From: Dokdonella sp.
GTDB lineage: Bacteria; Pseudomonadota; Gammaproteobacteria; Xanthomonadales; Rhodanobacteraceae
Assembly (NCBI RefSeq): GCF_017744955.1
Contig: NZ_JAGIAG010000003.1
Location: 186,001 to 250,000 of the forward strand
Length of the DNA: 64,000 nt
Direction: 5' to 3'
The translations under genes and the position numbers were made by a program. Positions within the stretch are counted from its first letter, which is position 1. Every line of letters begins with the position of its first letter. Below, one piece after another: positions 8,750 through 17,735 of the stretch. Below the pieces are notes generated by a model, which worked only from the letters and a program-made list of their open reading frames with translations, was not told the origin of the DNA and ran no database searches.

Positions 8750-10159
8750 TCACTCGAACGACCCCACATAACTGTCGCTGGCCAGATTCTCGAACTTCGT
8801 GTACTGGCCGAGGAAGGCGAGCTTGACCGCGCCGGTCGGGCCGTTTCGCTGCTTGCCGATGATGATTTCGGCGACGCCCTTCTCGCCCGATTCCGGGTTG
8901 TAGTACTCGTCGCGGTAGATGAACATGATCACGTCGGCGTCCTGCTCGATGGCGCCCGATTCGCGCAGGTCGGCCATCACCGGACGCTTGTCGGTGCGCT
9001 GTTCGAGCGAGCGATTGAGCTGGGACAGGGCGATCACCGGGATGTTCAGTTCCTTCGCGAGCGCCTTCAAGCTACGCGAGATTTCTGAAATTTCGGTGGC
9101 GCGGTTCTCCTTGGTTCCGGGCACCTGCATCAGCTGCAGGTAGTCGATCACGATCAGGCCGAGGTCGTGCTCGCGCTTGAGCCGCCGCGCGCGCGCGCGC
9201 AGTTCGCTCGGGCTCAGCGCCGGCGTGTCGTCGATGAAGATCTTCGCCTCGCTGAGCAGCGTGATCGCATTGGTCACGCGCGGCCATTCCTCCTCGGCGA
9301 GGTCGCCCGTGCGCAGGTGCCGCGCGTCGATGCGCCCCATCGAGGAGATGAGTCGGAACGCCAGCTGCGAGGCCGACATTTCCATCGAGAAGATCGCGAC
9401 CGCCTTCTTCGTGCGCATCGCCGCGTTCTCGGCCATGTTGACCGAGAAGGCGGTCTTGCCCATCGACGGGCGCGCCGCGACGATGATCAGGTCCGACGGC
9501 TGCAGGCCGGCGGTCATCTCGTCGAGATCGATGAAGCCGGTCGGCAGGCCGGTGACCGCGCCGCGGTTCTCGTAGCGGTGGTGCAGGATCTGGAACGCTT
9601 CCTTGACCGCCGAACGCATCGAGACGAAACCCTTGCGCCCGCGCGCGCCGGCCTCGGCGATGTGGAACACCTTCTGCTCGGCGGTCTCCAGGAGCTCCTG
9701 GCTGCTGCGCCCTTCCGGCTGGAACGCGTCGCCCGCGATCTCGGTGCCGGCGTCGATCAGCTGACGCAGCACGGACTTCTCGCGCACGATGTCGGCGTAG
9801 GCGGTGATGTTCGCCGCGCTCGGCGTCGAGTTCGCCAGCTCGATCACATAGGCCGAACCGCCGACCAGCTCGGAGAGATTCTGCGACTGGAACCACTCGC
9901 CGAGCGTGACCGCGTCGTAGGGCATGCTCTTGCTGGAGAGGTCGCCGATCGCGCGGAAAATCAGGCGATGGTCGCGCCGGTAGAAGTCGTCCTCGACCAG
10001 GCGGTCGGCGACGCGGTCCCACGAGTCGGGCGCCAGCATCAGGCCGCCGAGCACGGCCTGCTCGGCCTCGATCGAATGCGGCGGCACGCGCAGCGCTTCG
10101 ATGGTGGCGGAGGATTTGCGTTCGGTCTGGGCCATGGCGCGCGCGCGAGATTCGGCCAC
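8750..10159 (-). CDS. dnaB: Replicative DNA helicase DnaB
   Basis: This is the hexameric 5'-3' helicase of the replication fork, 469 residues. It shows the N-terminal DnaG-interacting helical domain (VPPHSIEAEQAVLGGLML), the Walker A AARPSMGKTAF, the Walker B region LGLIVIDYLQL and the C-terminal RecA core with RQNGPTG-like loops. No intein interrupts it. The start is either the GTG at 10159, preceded by a weak GGA 6 bp upstream, or the ATG at 10135 (MAQTERKSS); I kept the GTG because the ATG lacks any Shine-Dalgarno. It lies downstream of rplI, but a repeat element and a rplI terminator lie between, so it probably has its own promoter. Confidence 0.96.
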   Translation of the reverse strand: MAESRARAMAQTERKSSATIEALRVPPHSIEAEQAVLGGLMLAPDSWDRVADRLVEDDFYRRDHRLIFRAIGDLSSKSMPYDAVTLGEWFQSQNLSELVGGSAYVIELANSTPSAANITAYADIVREKSVLRQLIDAGTEIAGDAFQPEGRSSQELLETAEQKVFHIAEAGARGRKGFVSMRSAVKEAFQILHHRYENRGAVTGLPTGFIDLDEMTAGLQPSDLIIVAARPSMGKTAFSVNMAENAAMRTKKAVAIFSMEMSASQLAFRLISSMGRIDARHLRTGDLAEEEWPRVTNAITLLSEAKIFIDDTPALSPSELRARARRLKREHDLGLIVIDYLQLMQVPGTKENRATEISEISRSLKALAKELNIPVIALSQLNRSLEQRTDKRPVMADLRESGAIEQDADVIMFIYRDEYYNPESGEKGVAEIIIGKQRNGPTGAVKLAFLGQYTKFENLASDSYVGSFE

Positions 10160-10301
10160 GCATCATCCGCGGGCGGGTCTCAGCTGTCGAGACAACAACC
10201 TGTGGAAAACCTGTGCGCTCAGCAGGCGACCGAACGGCACGAAAAACAGGAAGTCCCAGCCGCAGCATGCCGCCGACGATCCGATCCCTCCTCCTATCGC
10301 C

Positions 10302-10398
10302 CTTCTTCCTCTGCGTCTCTGCGCCTCTGCGAGAACTGCTTTCTTGCCACCATCCCAAGAAAGACACCCTCGCAGAGACGCAGAGGCGCGGAGAAAGG
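10302..10398. repeat. CTCGCAGAG-type dispersed repeat, copy 1 (two half-elements back to back)
   Basis: The left arm 10302-10335 reads CTCTGCGTCTCTGCGCC then TCTGCGAG, and the right arm starting at 10369 reads CTCGCAGAGACGCAGAGG. The arms point outward, opposite to the other five copies in this window. The element fills the rplI-dnaB gap (10160-10522), which otherwise holds no gene I can support. Confidence 0.85.
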
Positions 10399-10471
10399 CC
10401 GGCGGCGTTCCTGCTTCGTACTCTTCGCGCGCTCGCACGCAGTCGTATCACCGCTCACCGGACGCGGAAAC

Positions 10472-10499
10472 GACAAGGGCGCCCAGAGGCGCCCTTGTC
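10472..10499 (-). terminator. Intrinsic terminator after rplI
   Basis: A perfect 12-bp stem (10472-10483 with 10488-10499, GACAAGGGCGCC core) with a 4-nt loop lies 23 bp beyond the rplI stop. On the minus strand it is followed by GTTTCC, so the U-tract is short. It probably ends the rpsF-rpsR-rplI transcript. Confidence 0.75.
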
Positions 10500-10522
10500 T
10501 TCAGTACCGATGCGGCGGTGGA

Positions 10523-10972
10523 TCAGTCGTCGTTCGCGACGACGACCTTGACCGTCGTGTTGACGTCGGCGTGCAGGTGCACCTGCACCTCGAATTCGCC
10601 GATGTGGCGCAGCGGGCCTTCCGACATCACGACCTCGCTCTTGTCGAGCGCGGCGCCGGCGGCGGTGAACGCGTCGGCGATGTCGCGCGGGCCGACCGAG
10701 CCGAACAGCTTGCCTTCCGGGCTCGCGTTCGCCTTGATCGTGACCGACAGGTTCTCGAACTGCGCCTTGCGCGCTTCGGCGCCGGCGAGCTGCTGGTTCG
10801 CACGCGCCTCGTACTCGGCGCGGCGCTGCTCGAACTCGGCGATGTTGGTCGGCGTGGCGGCGGTCGCCTTGCCCTGCGGCACGAGGTAGTTGCGGCCGTA
10901 ACCCGGCTTGACCTTGACCTTGTCGCCGAGGTTGCCGAGGTTCTTCACTTTCTGCAGAAGAATCAGATCCAT
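10523..10972 (-). CDS. rplI: Large-subunit ribosomal protein bL9
   Basis: The 149-residue bL9 protein of the 50S subunit starts with the diagnostic [17 protein letters not shown] and has the [13 protein letters not shown] loop that contacts 23S rRNA. A long connecting helix (about residues 40-75) and the C-terminal domain ([14 protein letters not shown]) follow. Length matches E. coli L9. It is the last gene of rpsF-rpsR-rplI and is followed by a strong hairpin terminator. A stem-loop lies in the 99-bp gap before it. Confidence 0.98.
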   Translation of the reverse strand: MDLILLQKVKNLGNLGDKVKVKPGYGRNYLVPQGKATAATPTNIAEFEQRRAEYEARANQQLAGAEARKAQFENLSVTIKANASPEGKLFGSVGPRDIADAFTAAGAALDKSEVVMSEGPLRHIGEFEVQVHLHADVNTTVKVVVANDD

Positions 10973-11034
10973 GGGATGTTCCTATTCGTTAGCGTCGGAT
11001 GGTCCGGCGCAGCTTGCGCTGTCCGAATGCGTTG

Positions 11035-11065
11035 CCTTCGTCCGGGCGCGCGCCCGGACGGAAGG
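11035..11065. other. Stem-loop between rpsR and rplI
   Basis: An 8-bp stem GTCCGGGC/GCCCGGAC (11040-11047 with 11052-11059), extended imperfectly by CCTTC/GGAAGG, lies in the rpsR-rplI spacer. It could attenuate rplI or protect the upstream message. No U-tract is seen, so it is probably not a full terminator. Confidence 0.55.
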
Positions 11066-11071
11066 GATAGA

Positions 11072-11296
11072 TCAATGCGCGTCGCTGTACGGCAGCAGCG
11101 CGAGGAAGCGCGCGTGCTCGACGGCACTGCCCAGCATGCGCTGGTAGCGCGCCTTGGTGCCGGTGATGCGGCTCGGCACGATCTTGCCGGTCTCGCTGAT
11201 GTACTGGCGCAGCAGGTTGAGATCCTTGTAGTCGATCTCGGTGGCGTTCTCGGCGGTGAAACGGCAGAACTTCTTGCGGCGGAAGAACTTGGACAT
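11072..11296 (-). CDS. rpsR: Small-subunit ribosomal protein bS18
   Basis: This 74-residue bS18 protein starts [16 protein letters not shown], followed by [19 protein letters not shown] and the [11 protein letters not shown] rRNA-binding segment typical of the family. bS18 pairs with bS6 on the 30S platform, and the two genes are adjacent (32-bp gap), which supports co-expression. Cys11 is present, a residue often found in zinc-dependent S18 types, but the other three zinc-binding cysteines are absent. Confidence 0.98.
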   Translation of the reverse strand: MSKFFRRKKFCRFTAENATEIDYKDLNLLRQYISETGKIVPSRITGTKARYQRMLGSAVEHARFLALLPYSDAH

Positions 11297-11328
11297 GATG
11301 AATTCTCCTTGAGGACCTGGGCAGGCGC

Positions 11329-11775
11329 TTATTCGGCGGCCGGTTCGGCGGCCGCGGCTTCTTCGCGCGGCGCGCGTTCACGGCGCGGACGCGGCTCGTC
11401 GTCGGTGTCGCCGAAGCCGACGCCTTCGTCGTCGCGGCGGCGACCGCCCTTGTCGTCCTTGTTCTTCATGATCGGCGACATCTCGGTCACCGCGTTCTCG
11501 CGCTTGACGATCAGGTGGCGCAGCACCGCATCGTTGAAGCGGAAGCCCGACTCCAGCTCGCCCAGGGCGGCCGCGCTGCACTCGATGTTCAGCAGCACGT
11601 AGTGCGCCTTGGCCAGGTGCTGGATCGGATAGGCCAGCTGGCGGCGGCCCCAGTCTTCGAGACGATGCACCTTGCCGCCGTCGTTCTCGATCAGCGTCTT
11701 GTAGCGCTCGACCATCGCCGGCACCTGCTCGCTCTGGTCAGGGTGGACCAGAAACACCACTTCGTAATGACGCAT
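11329..11775 (-). CDS. rpsF: Small-subunit ribosomal protein bS6
   Basis: bS6 is the partner of bS18 on the 30S platform. The 148-residue protein begins [18 protein letters not shown] and contains the [10 protein letters not shown] and [18 protein letters not shown] segments. A long charged, low-complexity C-terminal tail (about residues 105-148, rich in R, D, E and A) follows, longer than the classic glutamate tail of E. coli S6. A strong AAGGAG lies 6 bp before the ATG at 11775. It is the first gene of rpsF-rpsR-rplI, with a promoter and a possible autoregulatory leader upstream. Confidence 0.97.
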   Translation of the reverse strand: MRHYEVVFLVHPDQSEQVPAMVERYKTLIENDGGKVHRLEDWGRRQLAYPIQHLAKAHYVLLNIECSAAALGELESGFRFNDAVLRHLIVKRENAVTEMSPIMKNKDDKGGRRRDDEGVGFGDTDDEPRPRRERAPREEAAAAEPAAE

Positions 11776-11820
11776 GGAAACTCCTTGTGGGTATCGGCGC
11801 GGAGGATTCCGCTCGACAGC

Positions 11821-11840
11821 CTCCCGCGGCGCGGTGAGGC
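11821..11840 (-). promoter_or_regulatory. Candidate rpsF leader hairpin (S6:S18 autoregulation)
   Basis: In the rpsF 5' leader the minus strand can fold CCUC-A-CCGC, loop GCC, GCGG-GAGG, a hairpin with a bulged A next to a CACCG sequence. S6:S18 complexes are known to bind rpsF leaders that present a CCG motif. The position fits, but the exact consensus geometry is not proven here. Confidence 0.4.
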
Positions 11841-11879
11841 AAGGCTCCGCCGGTGAACGAACCGGGCGGAGAACCGCAA

Positions 11880-11909
11880 ATTCTAGGCGAAATCACGAAC
11901 TTGGCGCAA
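11880..11909 (-). promoter_or_regulatory. Promoter of rpsF-rpsR-rplI
   Basis: On the minus strand, TTGCGC (11904-11909), an 18-bp spacer and TAGAAT (11880-11885) form a plausible sigma-70 promoter about 105 bp before the rpsF start. The -35 box lies inside the 3' end of the upstream membrane-protein gene. Confidence 0.55.
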
Positions 11910-12693
11910 GCCTGGGATCCGCCACCGGCTTCGCCGAGCCCGCCTTCGCCGGATCGGGAGCGGATTTGCCCGCCGCGCTGACCGGTTCGAGGCGCAGGAC
12001 GTTGTTCGTCGGCAGTATCAGGGACTGCCGTGCCGCCGCGTCGTACAGGAACACGTAGTTCGACACCGCGCCGAGGTAGGTCCAGGTCGGCGACCTGGAC
12101 GCGGCGAGATCCGTCTCGCTGCCGTTGAGACGCACCCGCACCTGCGCCATCCCGTCTGCGCGCATCCGCTCCACCCGCTGGTCGGCGTAGATCGCCACGA
12201 ACAGCCAGCCGTAACAGACGACGATGGCGGCGTAGGCCCATTGCGTGACCGCGTGTCCGTGCCCGACCAGGTTCCAGCGCGCCCAGGCCAGCATCGCGCG
12301 CTGCCGCCACGACGGCGCGCCGTCCTGCGCCAGCAACCGCTCGCGCCGCGCCAGATGCCGTCGCCGCGACCAGACGTTGATGCGGTCGAACACCCAGATG
12401 ACCGCGAAGGTGGACAGCACCAGCAGCGGCGCAACCGGCTGCTGGATCCCGGCGATCAGGAAATCGCTGATCTGCGACAGGCTCAGCACCGGAATGTCGA
12501 ACTTCGTGTAGTAGCGGTAGTTGTAGAAAATGCCCGCCATCGCGACGAGCAGGTAGGCCACGGTGATGCCGAGCGCGGGTTCGCGCCGGAGCAGCTTCAC
12601 CAGATGCGGCAGCAGGCTGTGCAGCGCCGAATCGCGCTTTCTTTCCCCGGCATCGGCCGACGGAAGGCCGCCGCCCCTGTCTGGTTCCATCAC
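11893..12693 (-). CDS. Unknown inner-membrane protein
   Basis: I do not recognise this 266-residue protein. It has a short charged N-terminus, a membrane segment near residues 40-60 ([15 protein letters not shown]), a second near 85-108 ([15 protein letters not shown]), a basic cytoplasmic loop rich in R, a third near 150-168 ([18 protein letters not shown]) and an extracytoplasmic C-terminal half. That half contains an [18 protein letters not shown] strand region and a Pro/Ala-rich tail. It starts with two adjacent ATGs (12693 and 12690). It sits between iscA and the rpsF operon on the same strand, and its 3' end carries the rpsF promoter. No function can be assigned. Confidence 0.75.
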   Translation of the reverse strand: MMEPDRGGGLPSADAGERKRDSALHSLLPHLVKLLRREPALGITVAYLLVAMAGIFYNYRYYTKFDIPVLSLSQISDFLIAGIQQPVAPLLVLSTFAVIWVFDRINVWSRRRHLARRERLLAQDGAPSWRQRAMLAWARWNLVGHGHAVTQWAYAAIVVCYGWLFVAIYADQRVERMRADGMAQVRVRLNGSETDLAASRSPTWTYLGAVSNYVFLYDAAARQSLILPTNNVLRLEPVSAAGKSAPDPAKAGSAKPVADPRLAPSS

Positions 12694-12734
12694 CCCGTCC
12701 GCTCCCCGTCATGCCCCCTGCGCGGCGGCGACGC

Positions 12735-13061
12735 TCAGCCTACCGTGAAGCTCTCTCCGCAACCGCATTCGCCGGTCGCGTTCGGATTGCGGAACACGAA
12801 GCTCGCGTTGATGCCCTGACGCTGGAAGTCGATCTCGGTGCCGTCGACGAACGGCAATGCCTTGCGGTCGATCACGATCGAGAGGCCGTCCTGCTCGAAC
12901 ACCTGGTCGTTCTCGGCGATCGCATCCGCCAGGTCGACCGTGTAGCCGAAACCCGAACAGCCGGTGCGCTTGATGCCGAAACGCACGCCGACCGCGGACG
13001 GCTCCTTGGCGAGGAAGTCCTGCATGCGCTGGCGCGCGGCGGCGGTGAGCTGAATGGCCAT
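12735..13061 (-). CDS. iscA: IscA-type iron-sulfur cluster carrier
   Basis: This A-type carrier receives and passes Fe-S clusters to apoproteins. In the 108-residue protein the three ligand cysteines fall at C35 (TGCSGFGY), C99 and C101 (ECGCGESF), the same numbers as in E. coli IscA. The NPN-(x)4-CGCGESF ending is closer to IscA than to ErpA or SufA. No iscS, iscU, hscBA or fdx is next to it, so it is a detached copy and ErpA-like use is possible. The ATG at 13061 gives the standard MAIQLT start. It is divergent from asnS. Confidence 0.9.
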   Translation of the reverse strand: MAIQLTAAARQRMQDFLAKEPSAVGVRFGIKRTGCSGFGYTVDLADAIAENDQVFEQDGLSIVIDRKALPFVDGTEIDFQRQGINASFVFRNPNATGECGCGESFTVG

Positions 13062-13072
13062 GGGAGAGCGGC

Positions 13073-13100
13073 GATTGGGGATTGGAGATTCAGGATTCGG
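13073..13100. repeat. GATTGG-type repeat fragment before iscA
   Basis: GATTGGGGATTGGAGATT followed by CAGGATTCGG repeats the unit composition of the inverted repeat between alr and dnaB (8637-8745). It lies just upstream of the iscA start codon. Confidence 0.7.
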
Positions 13101-13138
13101 TTCGCGGACGATTGTATCGCCTTGCGCGGCGCGGCGCC

Positions 13139-13166
13139 TTTGCCGGTACGACGATTCCGCTATCAT
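13139..13166 (+). promoter_or_regulatory. Putative asnS promoter
   Basis: TTTGCC (13139-13144), a 16-bp spacer and TATCAT (13161-13166) form a plausible sigma-70 promoter 55 bp before the asnS ATG. The leader then carries CAGGAG as ribosome binding site. Confidence 0.5.
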
Positions 13167-13220
13167 CGAAAGTCCTTCGCGCCCATCGAACGTGGGCGCC
13201 CATTCCAGGAGTTTCAAGCG

Positions 13221-14639
<1,419 letters not shown>

Positions 14640-14770
14640 CCGATGTCCGCCTTCGTTCCTGCCGCAGGGGAATGGACCCGCCGCATCCCACATCTCGCCT
14701 GCCGAGCGCTCGATCCGCGCGGCGGACGTCGGCGCGCGATGCACACCGCCCTCCGCTTCGGAAACCGTCG

Positions 14771-15094
14771 ATGAGCGCCTCTGCCTGGCATCAGTTCCTC
14801 TTCACCGGCGGCCTCGGCGTCGCCGTCGCCGGCCTGACCACCTACGTCATCGCCTGGATGCTGGTCGCCGTGCATCTGCGCGACCACCACCCGGGCGAAC
14901 GCGAGCGCCTGGGCGGCTTCCTGTTCGCGCCGCGCGCGTTCGGCTGGTACCTGGGCGCGGCCTGGCGCAAGCTGCACGACCGCAGCCTCAGCGCGCTCGC
15001 CGTGCTCGGCAGCATCGGCGCCTGGGGCATCGCGGTCGGCGCGCTGTGCGCGATCGCGGTCAAGTTCCTCGCCTCGAACGGAGCCGCGCTGTGA
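14771..15094 (+). CDS. Small unknown two-helix membrane protein
   Basis: This 107-residue protein is not one I recognise. It has two predicted membrane helices, residues about 12-34 (GGLGVAVAGLTTYVIAWMLV) and about 78-98 (AVLGSIGAWGIAVGALCAIAV), with a charged loop of H, R and D between (HLRDHHPGERERLGG). The ATG at 14771 was chosen because the frame upstream overlaps asnS. The stop TGA at 15092 overlaps the GTG of the next gene (GTGA), so the two are translationally coupled. The 131 bp between asnS and this gene hold no other feature I can support. Confidence 0.7.
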   Translation: MSASAWHQFLFTGGLGVAVAGLTTYVIAWMLVAVHLRDHHPGERERLGGFLFAPRAFGWYLGAAWRKLHDRSLSALAVLGSIGAWGIAVGALCAIAVKFLASNGAAL

Positions 15095-15390
15095 ACAGCG
15101 CCGGGTGGTGGCTGGCGGCGCTCGGCGACACGCTGATCTGGGCGCGCCTGAGCGTCCTCGATTCCGGCATCGCCGAGGTCTTCGACAGCGACGGCCGCAT
15201 CCTGCGCTACGACGACGAGACCGCGGCACGCATGGCCCTACTCGACGCCGAATTCCGCTCCTTCGACGGCCTCGACGAAGACGACGCCGCAGCGCTCGGC
15301 TTCGACCTCGACAGCGTCGAGCCGCCGTCCGGCGACAGCGACGAGGACTTGCTCAAGCACATGGTGCAGAAGCTGCCGCCGCGGCATTGA
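15091..15390 (+). CDS. Unknown acidic small protein coupled to the preceding membrane protein
   Basis: This 99-residue protein is read from GTG 15091, which shares 4 bp with the preceding stop. The frame also contains an ATG at 15046, but the GTGA overlap is the likelier start. It begins VNSAGWWLAALGDTLIWARLSVLDSG and has a strongly acidic middle (FDGLDEDDAAALGFDLDS, GDSDEDLL), ending LPPRH. No domain is recognised. The tight coupling suggests it works with the small membrane protein, for example as a cytoplasmic partner; this is inference only. Confidence 0.7.
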   Translation: MNSAGWWLAALGDTLIWARLSVLDSGIAEVFDSDGRILRYDDETAARMALLDAEFRSFDGLDEDDAAALGFDLDSVEPPSGDSDEDLLKHMVQKLPPRH

Positions 15391-15420
15391 TCGCGAGGCA
15401 GATTCGAAGCCGACGAGAAG

Positions 15421-15501
15421 AATTTCTCGCAGAGCCGCAGAGAACGCAGAGGAAACTTGCTTCCGCCCTTCTCCGCGTGCTCCGCGGCTCTGCGAGAGAA
15501 A
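15421..15501. repeat. CTCGCAGAG-type dispersed repeat, copy 2
   Basis: Left arm TTTCTCGCAGAGCCGCAGAG (from 15424) pairs with right arm CGGCTCTGCGAGAGAAA (15484-15500). An inner AACGCAGAGGAAA region separates them. It lies between the acidic small protein and the SDR gene and occupies most of that 198-bp gap. Confidence 0.9.
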
Positions 15502-15588
15502 TCCTTCATCGACCCGGCGAACACGCGATCCTTTCCTCTCCGTCCTTCGTATTTCACACTTCCACCCTCTCCGCAAACGGCCCATACG

Positions 15589-16377
15589 ATGAACCTCGAC
15601 CTCACCGGCAAACACGCGCTCGTCTGCGGCGGCTCGCAAGGCATCGGCCGCGCCGCGGCGATCGAACTGGCCGCGCTCGGCGCCGACGTCACCCTGCTCG
15701 CGCGCTCGCGCGAAGCGCTCGCGACCGCCGTCGCGGCGCTGCCGAAGACGCACGAGGCGCAGCAGCACGCGACGGTCGCGGTCAACATGCTCGACCACGC
15801 CGAACTGCGCGCGAAGGTCGAAGCGATCGTCAACGCGCAGCCGATCCAGATCCTGGTCAACAACACCGGCGGCCCGCCGGGCGGTCCGGCCAACACGGCC
15901 GCGGCCGACGACTACCGCAGCGCGTTCGACCAGCACGTCGTCGCCGCGCAGGTCCTGCTGCAGGTCGTGCTGCCCGGCATGAAGTCGTCCGGCTACGGTC
16001 GCGTCGTCAATGTGATCTCGACCTCGGTCAAGGAGCCGATCCGGAATCTCGGCGTGTCGAACACGATCCGCGGCGCGATGGCGAGCTGGGCCAAGACGCT
16101 CGCCGGCGAACTCGGCGCGCAGGGCGTCACGGTCAACAACGTGCTGCCCGGCTATACGCAGACGCAGCGGCTCGAGCAGATCCTCGCCGAGCGCACGCGC
16201 GCGACCGGCAAGAACGGCGCCGAGATCGAACAGGCGATGCTCGCCACCGTGCCGCTCGGCCGCTTCGCCAAGGCCAGCGAGATCGCCAACGTGATCGCGT
16301 TCCTGGCGACGCCGGCGGCGGCGTACGTCAACGGCATCAACGTGCCCGTCGACGGCGGCCGGACGCTTTCGCTGTAG
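15589..16377 (+). CDS. Short-chain dehydrogenase-like protein lacking the catalytic Tyr-Lys pair
   Basis: This is a 262-residue Rossmann-fold SDR with the dinucleotide-binding motif GGSQGIGRA, NNTGG in the NNAG position and a C-terminal YVNGINVPVDGGRTLSL segment. The position of the canonical YxxxK catalytic pair reads VSNTI, so both Tyr and Lys are missing, while a Ser-rich STSV segment precedes it. This fits the BKR-like SDR-like subgroup, which departs from the catalytic tetrad. The ATG at 15589 follows a repeat element. It precedes genes of the lower kynurenine pathway, so it may belong to that catabolic set, but its reaction is unknown. Confidence 0.85.
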   Translation: MNLDLTGKHALVCGGSQGIGRAAAIELAALGADVTLLARSREALATAVAALPKTHEAQQHATVAVNMLDHAELRAKVEAIVNAQPIQILVNNTGGPPGGPANTAAADDYRSAFDQHVVAAQVLLQVVLPGMKSSGYGRVVNVISTSVKEPIRNLGVSNTIRGAMASWAKTLAGELGAQGVTVNNVLPGYTQTQRLEQILAERTRATGKNGAEIEQAMLATVPLGRFAKASEIANVIAFLATPAAAYVNGINVPVDGGRTLSL

Positions 16378-16598
16378 CTTTTGCGATCGTCCGTGATCGC
16401 TGCGATCTGGTTTGGCCCTTCGGGCGTGTGTCGCCGATGCCACTGGAGAGTCCAGAAGCGGCCATCCATGGCCGCACTTTTCATGGAAAGCACGACGTAG
16501 GGAACTCATCGAGGCATCTCTTGCGAGGAGCGCGATTCGAGTGCCTCGCTGCCCCGCGCCTCGCCTGACGGCAAAACCTTCAGCCCCTTGGCGACACC

Positions 16599-16719
16599 AT
16601 TCCCGCGAACGCGGGAATCCAACTGCTGCTTCGCTCGAAGGCACTCTTCCAATCGCTCATACGAAACGGAACGATCGCCTCCGGCGCTTTTCTCAATGGA
16701 TGCCCGCATTCGCGGGCAT
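16599..16719. repeat. Palindromic repeat with CCCGCGAACGCGGG-type ends
   Basis: Two short palindromes, ATTCCCGCGAACGCGGGAAT (16599-16618) and ATGCCCGCATTCGCGGGCAT (16700-16719), flank about 80 bp of spacer with inverted partial symmetry. A third single palindrome of this kind is at 37082. The 407-bp gap 16378-16784 contains only this element and nothing else I can support. Confidence 0.88.
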
Positions 16720-16784
16720 GACGCCACGAGGGTCGGTCGGACCTTCCCTTGCCCGCCACAACCCTTCCTCGCGACAATCCTCCG

Positions 16785-17522
16785 ATGATCCTCAACATCG
16801 CCGCCTACCATTTCGTACCGATCGACGACGCCGATGCGCTCGTCGCGCGTCTGCGCGAGGCGGCGGAGAGCCGTTCGCTGCGCGGCACGGTGCTGGTCGC
16901 CGAGGAAGGCATCAACCTGTTCCTCGCCGGCGCGGCGAAGGCCGTCGACGGCTTTCTCGTCGATCTGCGTGGCGACACGCGCTTCGCCGGCATCCGCGTG
17001 AAGTTCAGCCGCAGCGACAGCGTGCCGTTCGCGCGCCTGAAGGTGCGCCGCAAGCGCGAGATCATCACGTTCCGGCGCCCGGAAACGGCACCGAAGGCCG
17101 AGCGCGCGCCCGCCGTCGCGCCGGCCACCCTGGCGCGCTGGATCGAGCGCGGCGCGGACGACGACGGGCGCCGGCTGGTGCTGCTCGACACGCGCAATCG
17201 CGAGGAAGTGCGCCACGGCACCTTCGCCGGCGCGCTCGCCCTGCCGATCGACCGCTTCACCGACCTTCCCGAGGCGCTCGCGGCCGAACGCGAGGCGCTG
17301 GCCGACGCGACCGTGGTCAGCTTCTGCACCGGCGGCATCCGCTGCGAAAAGGCCGCGCTGTGGATGCAGGCGAACGGCTTCGAGCACGTCTGGCAGCTCG
17401 ACGGCGGCATCCTCGGCTACTTCGAGGACGTCGGCGGCGCCGGCTACGACGGCGCCTGCTTCGTCTTCGACGAGCGCGTCGCACTCGATCCCTCGCTGCG
17501 TCCCGTCGCCGAGCAGGGCTGA
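16785..17522 (+). CDS. trhO: Rhodanese-domain protein, TrhO/YceA-like (tRNA uridine-34 hydroxylation)
   Basis: This 245-residue protein has an N-terminal ferredoxin-like domain (VLVAEEGINLFLAG, typical of the UPF0176 family) and a rhodanese domain with the active-site loop CTGGIRCEKA. TrhO proteins install 5-hydroxyuridine at tRNA position 34 using oxygen. E. coli TrhO is longer (350), with a C-terminal zinc-like Cys region that this protein lacks, so it is a short-form member. The ATG at 16785 has no strong Shine-Dalgarno. The downstream 213 bp contain a repeat copy. Confidence 0.8.
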   Translation: MILNIAAYHFVPIDDADALVARLREAAESRSLRGTVLVAEEGINLFLAGAAKAVDGFLVDLRGDTRFAGIRVKFSRSDSVPFARLKVRRKREIITFRRPETAPKAERAPAVAPATLARWIERGADDDGRRLVLLDTRNREEVRHGTFAGALALPIDRFTDLPEALAAEREALADATVVSFCTGGIRCEKAALWMQANGFEHVWQLDGGILGYFEDVGGAGYDGACFVFDERVALDPSLRPVAEQG

Positions 17523-17576
17523 GCCCGGCGCGGCGCAGCCGCGATGCGTTCCGCCGAAGACGACGAAAGGCGATCG

Positions 17577-17645
17577 CTCGCGGAGCCGCAGAGGGCGCGG
17601 AGAAGAGTATTTTTTTCTCGGCGTTCTCCGCGACTCTGCGAGAAC
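17577..17645. repeat. CTCGCAGAG-type dispersed repeat, copy 3
   Basis: Arms CTCGCGGAGCCGCAGAGG and CCGCGACTCTGCGAGAACGG flank a short core containing seven T residues. It lies between trhO and the aldehyde dehydrogenase gene, and the stem plus T-run could act as a terminator for trhO. Confidence 0.88.
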
Positions 17646-17735
17646 GGCTTCTCGAGAAACCCGCCGGGACCGGAAACCTCCCGGGGATGACGATCGGCAT
17701 TTCACCGCCCAGCGCGAATCGTTAAGCTGCGCGCG

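Noticed and set aside
10163..10438. Small frames inside the CTCGCAGAG-type repeats
   Set aside because: Their codons are the repeat sequence itself, recurring at other copies in different contexts.
16580..16798. 72-codon frame across the CCCGCGAACGCGGG element
   Set aside because: Encoded by the repeat palindromes; such frames recur wherever the repeat occurs.
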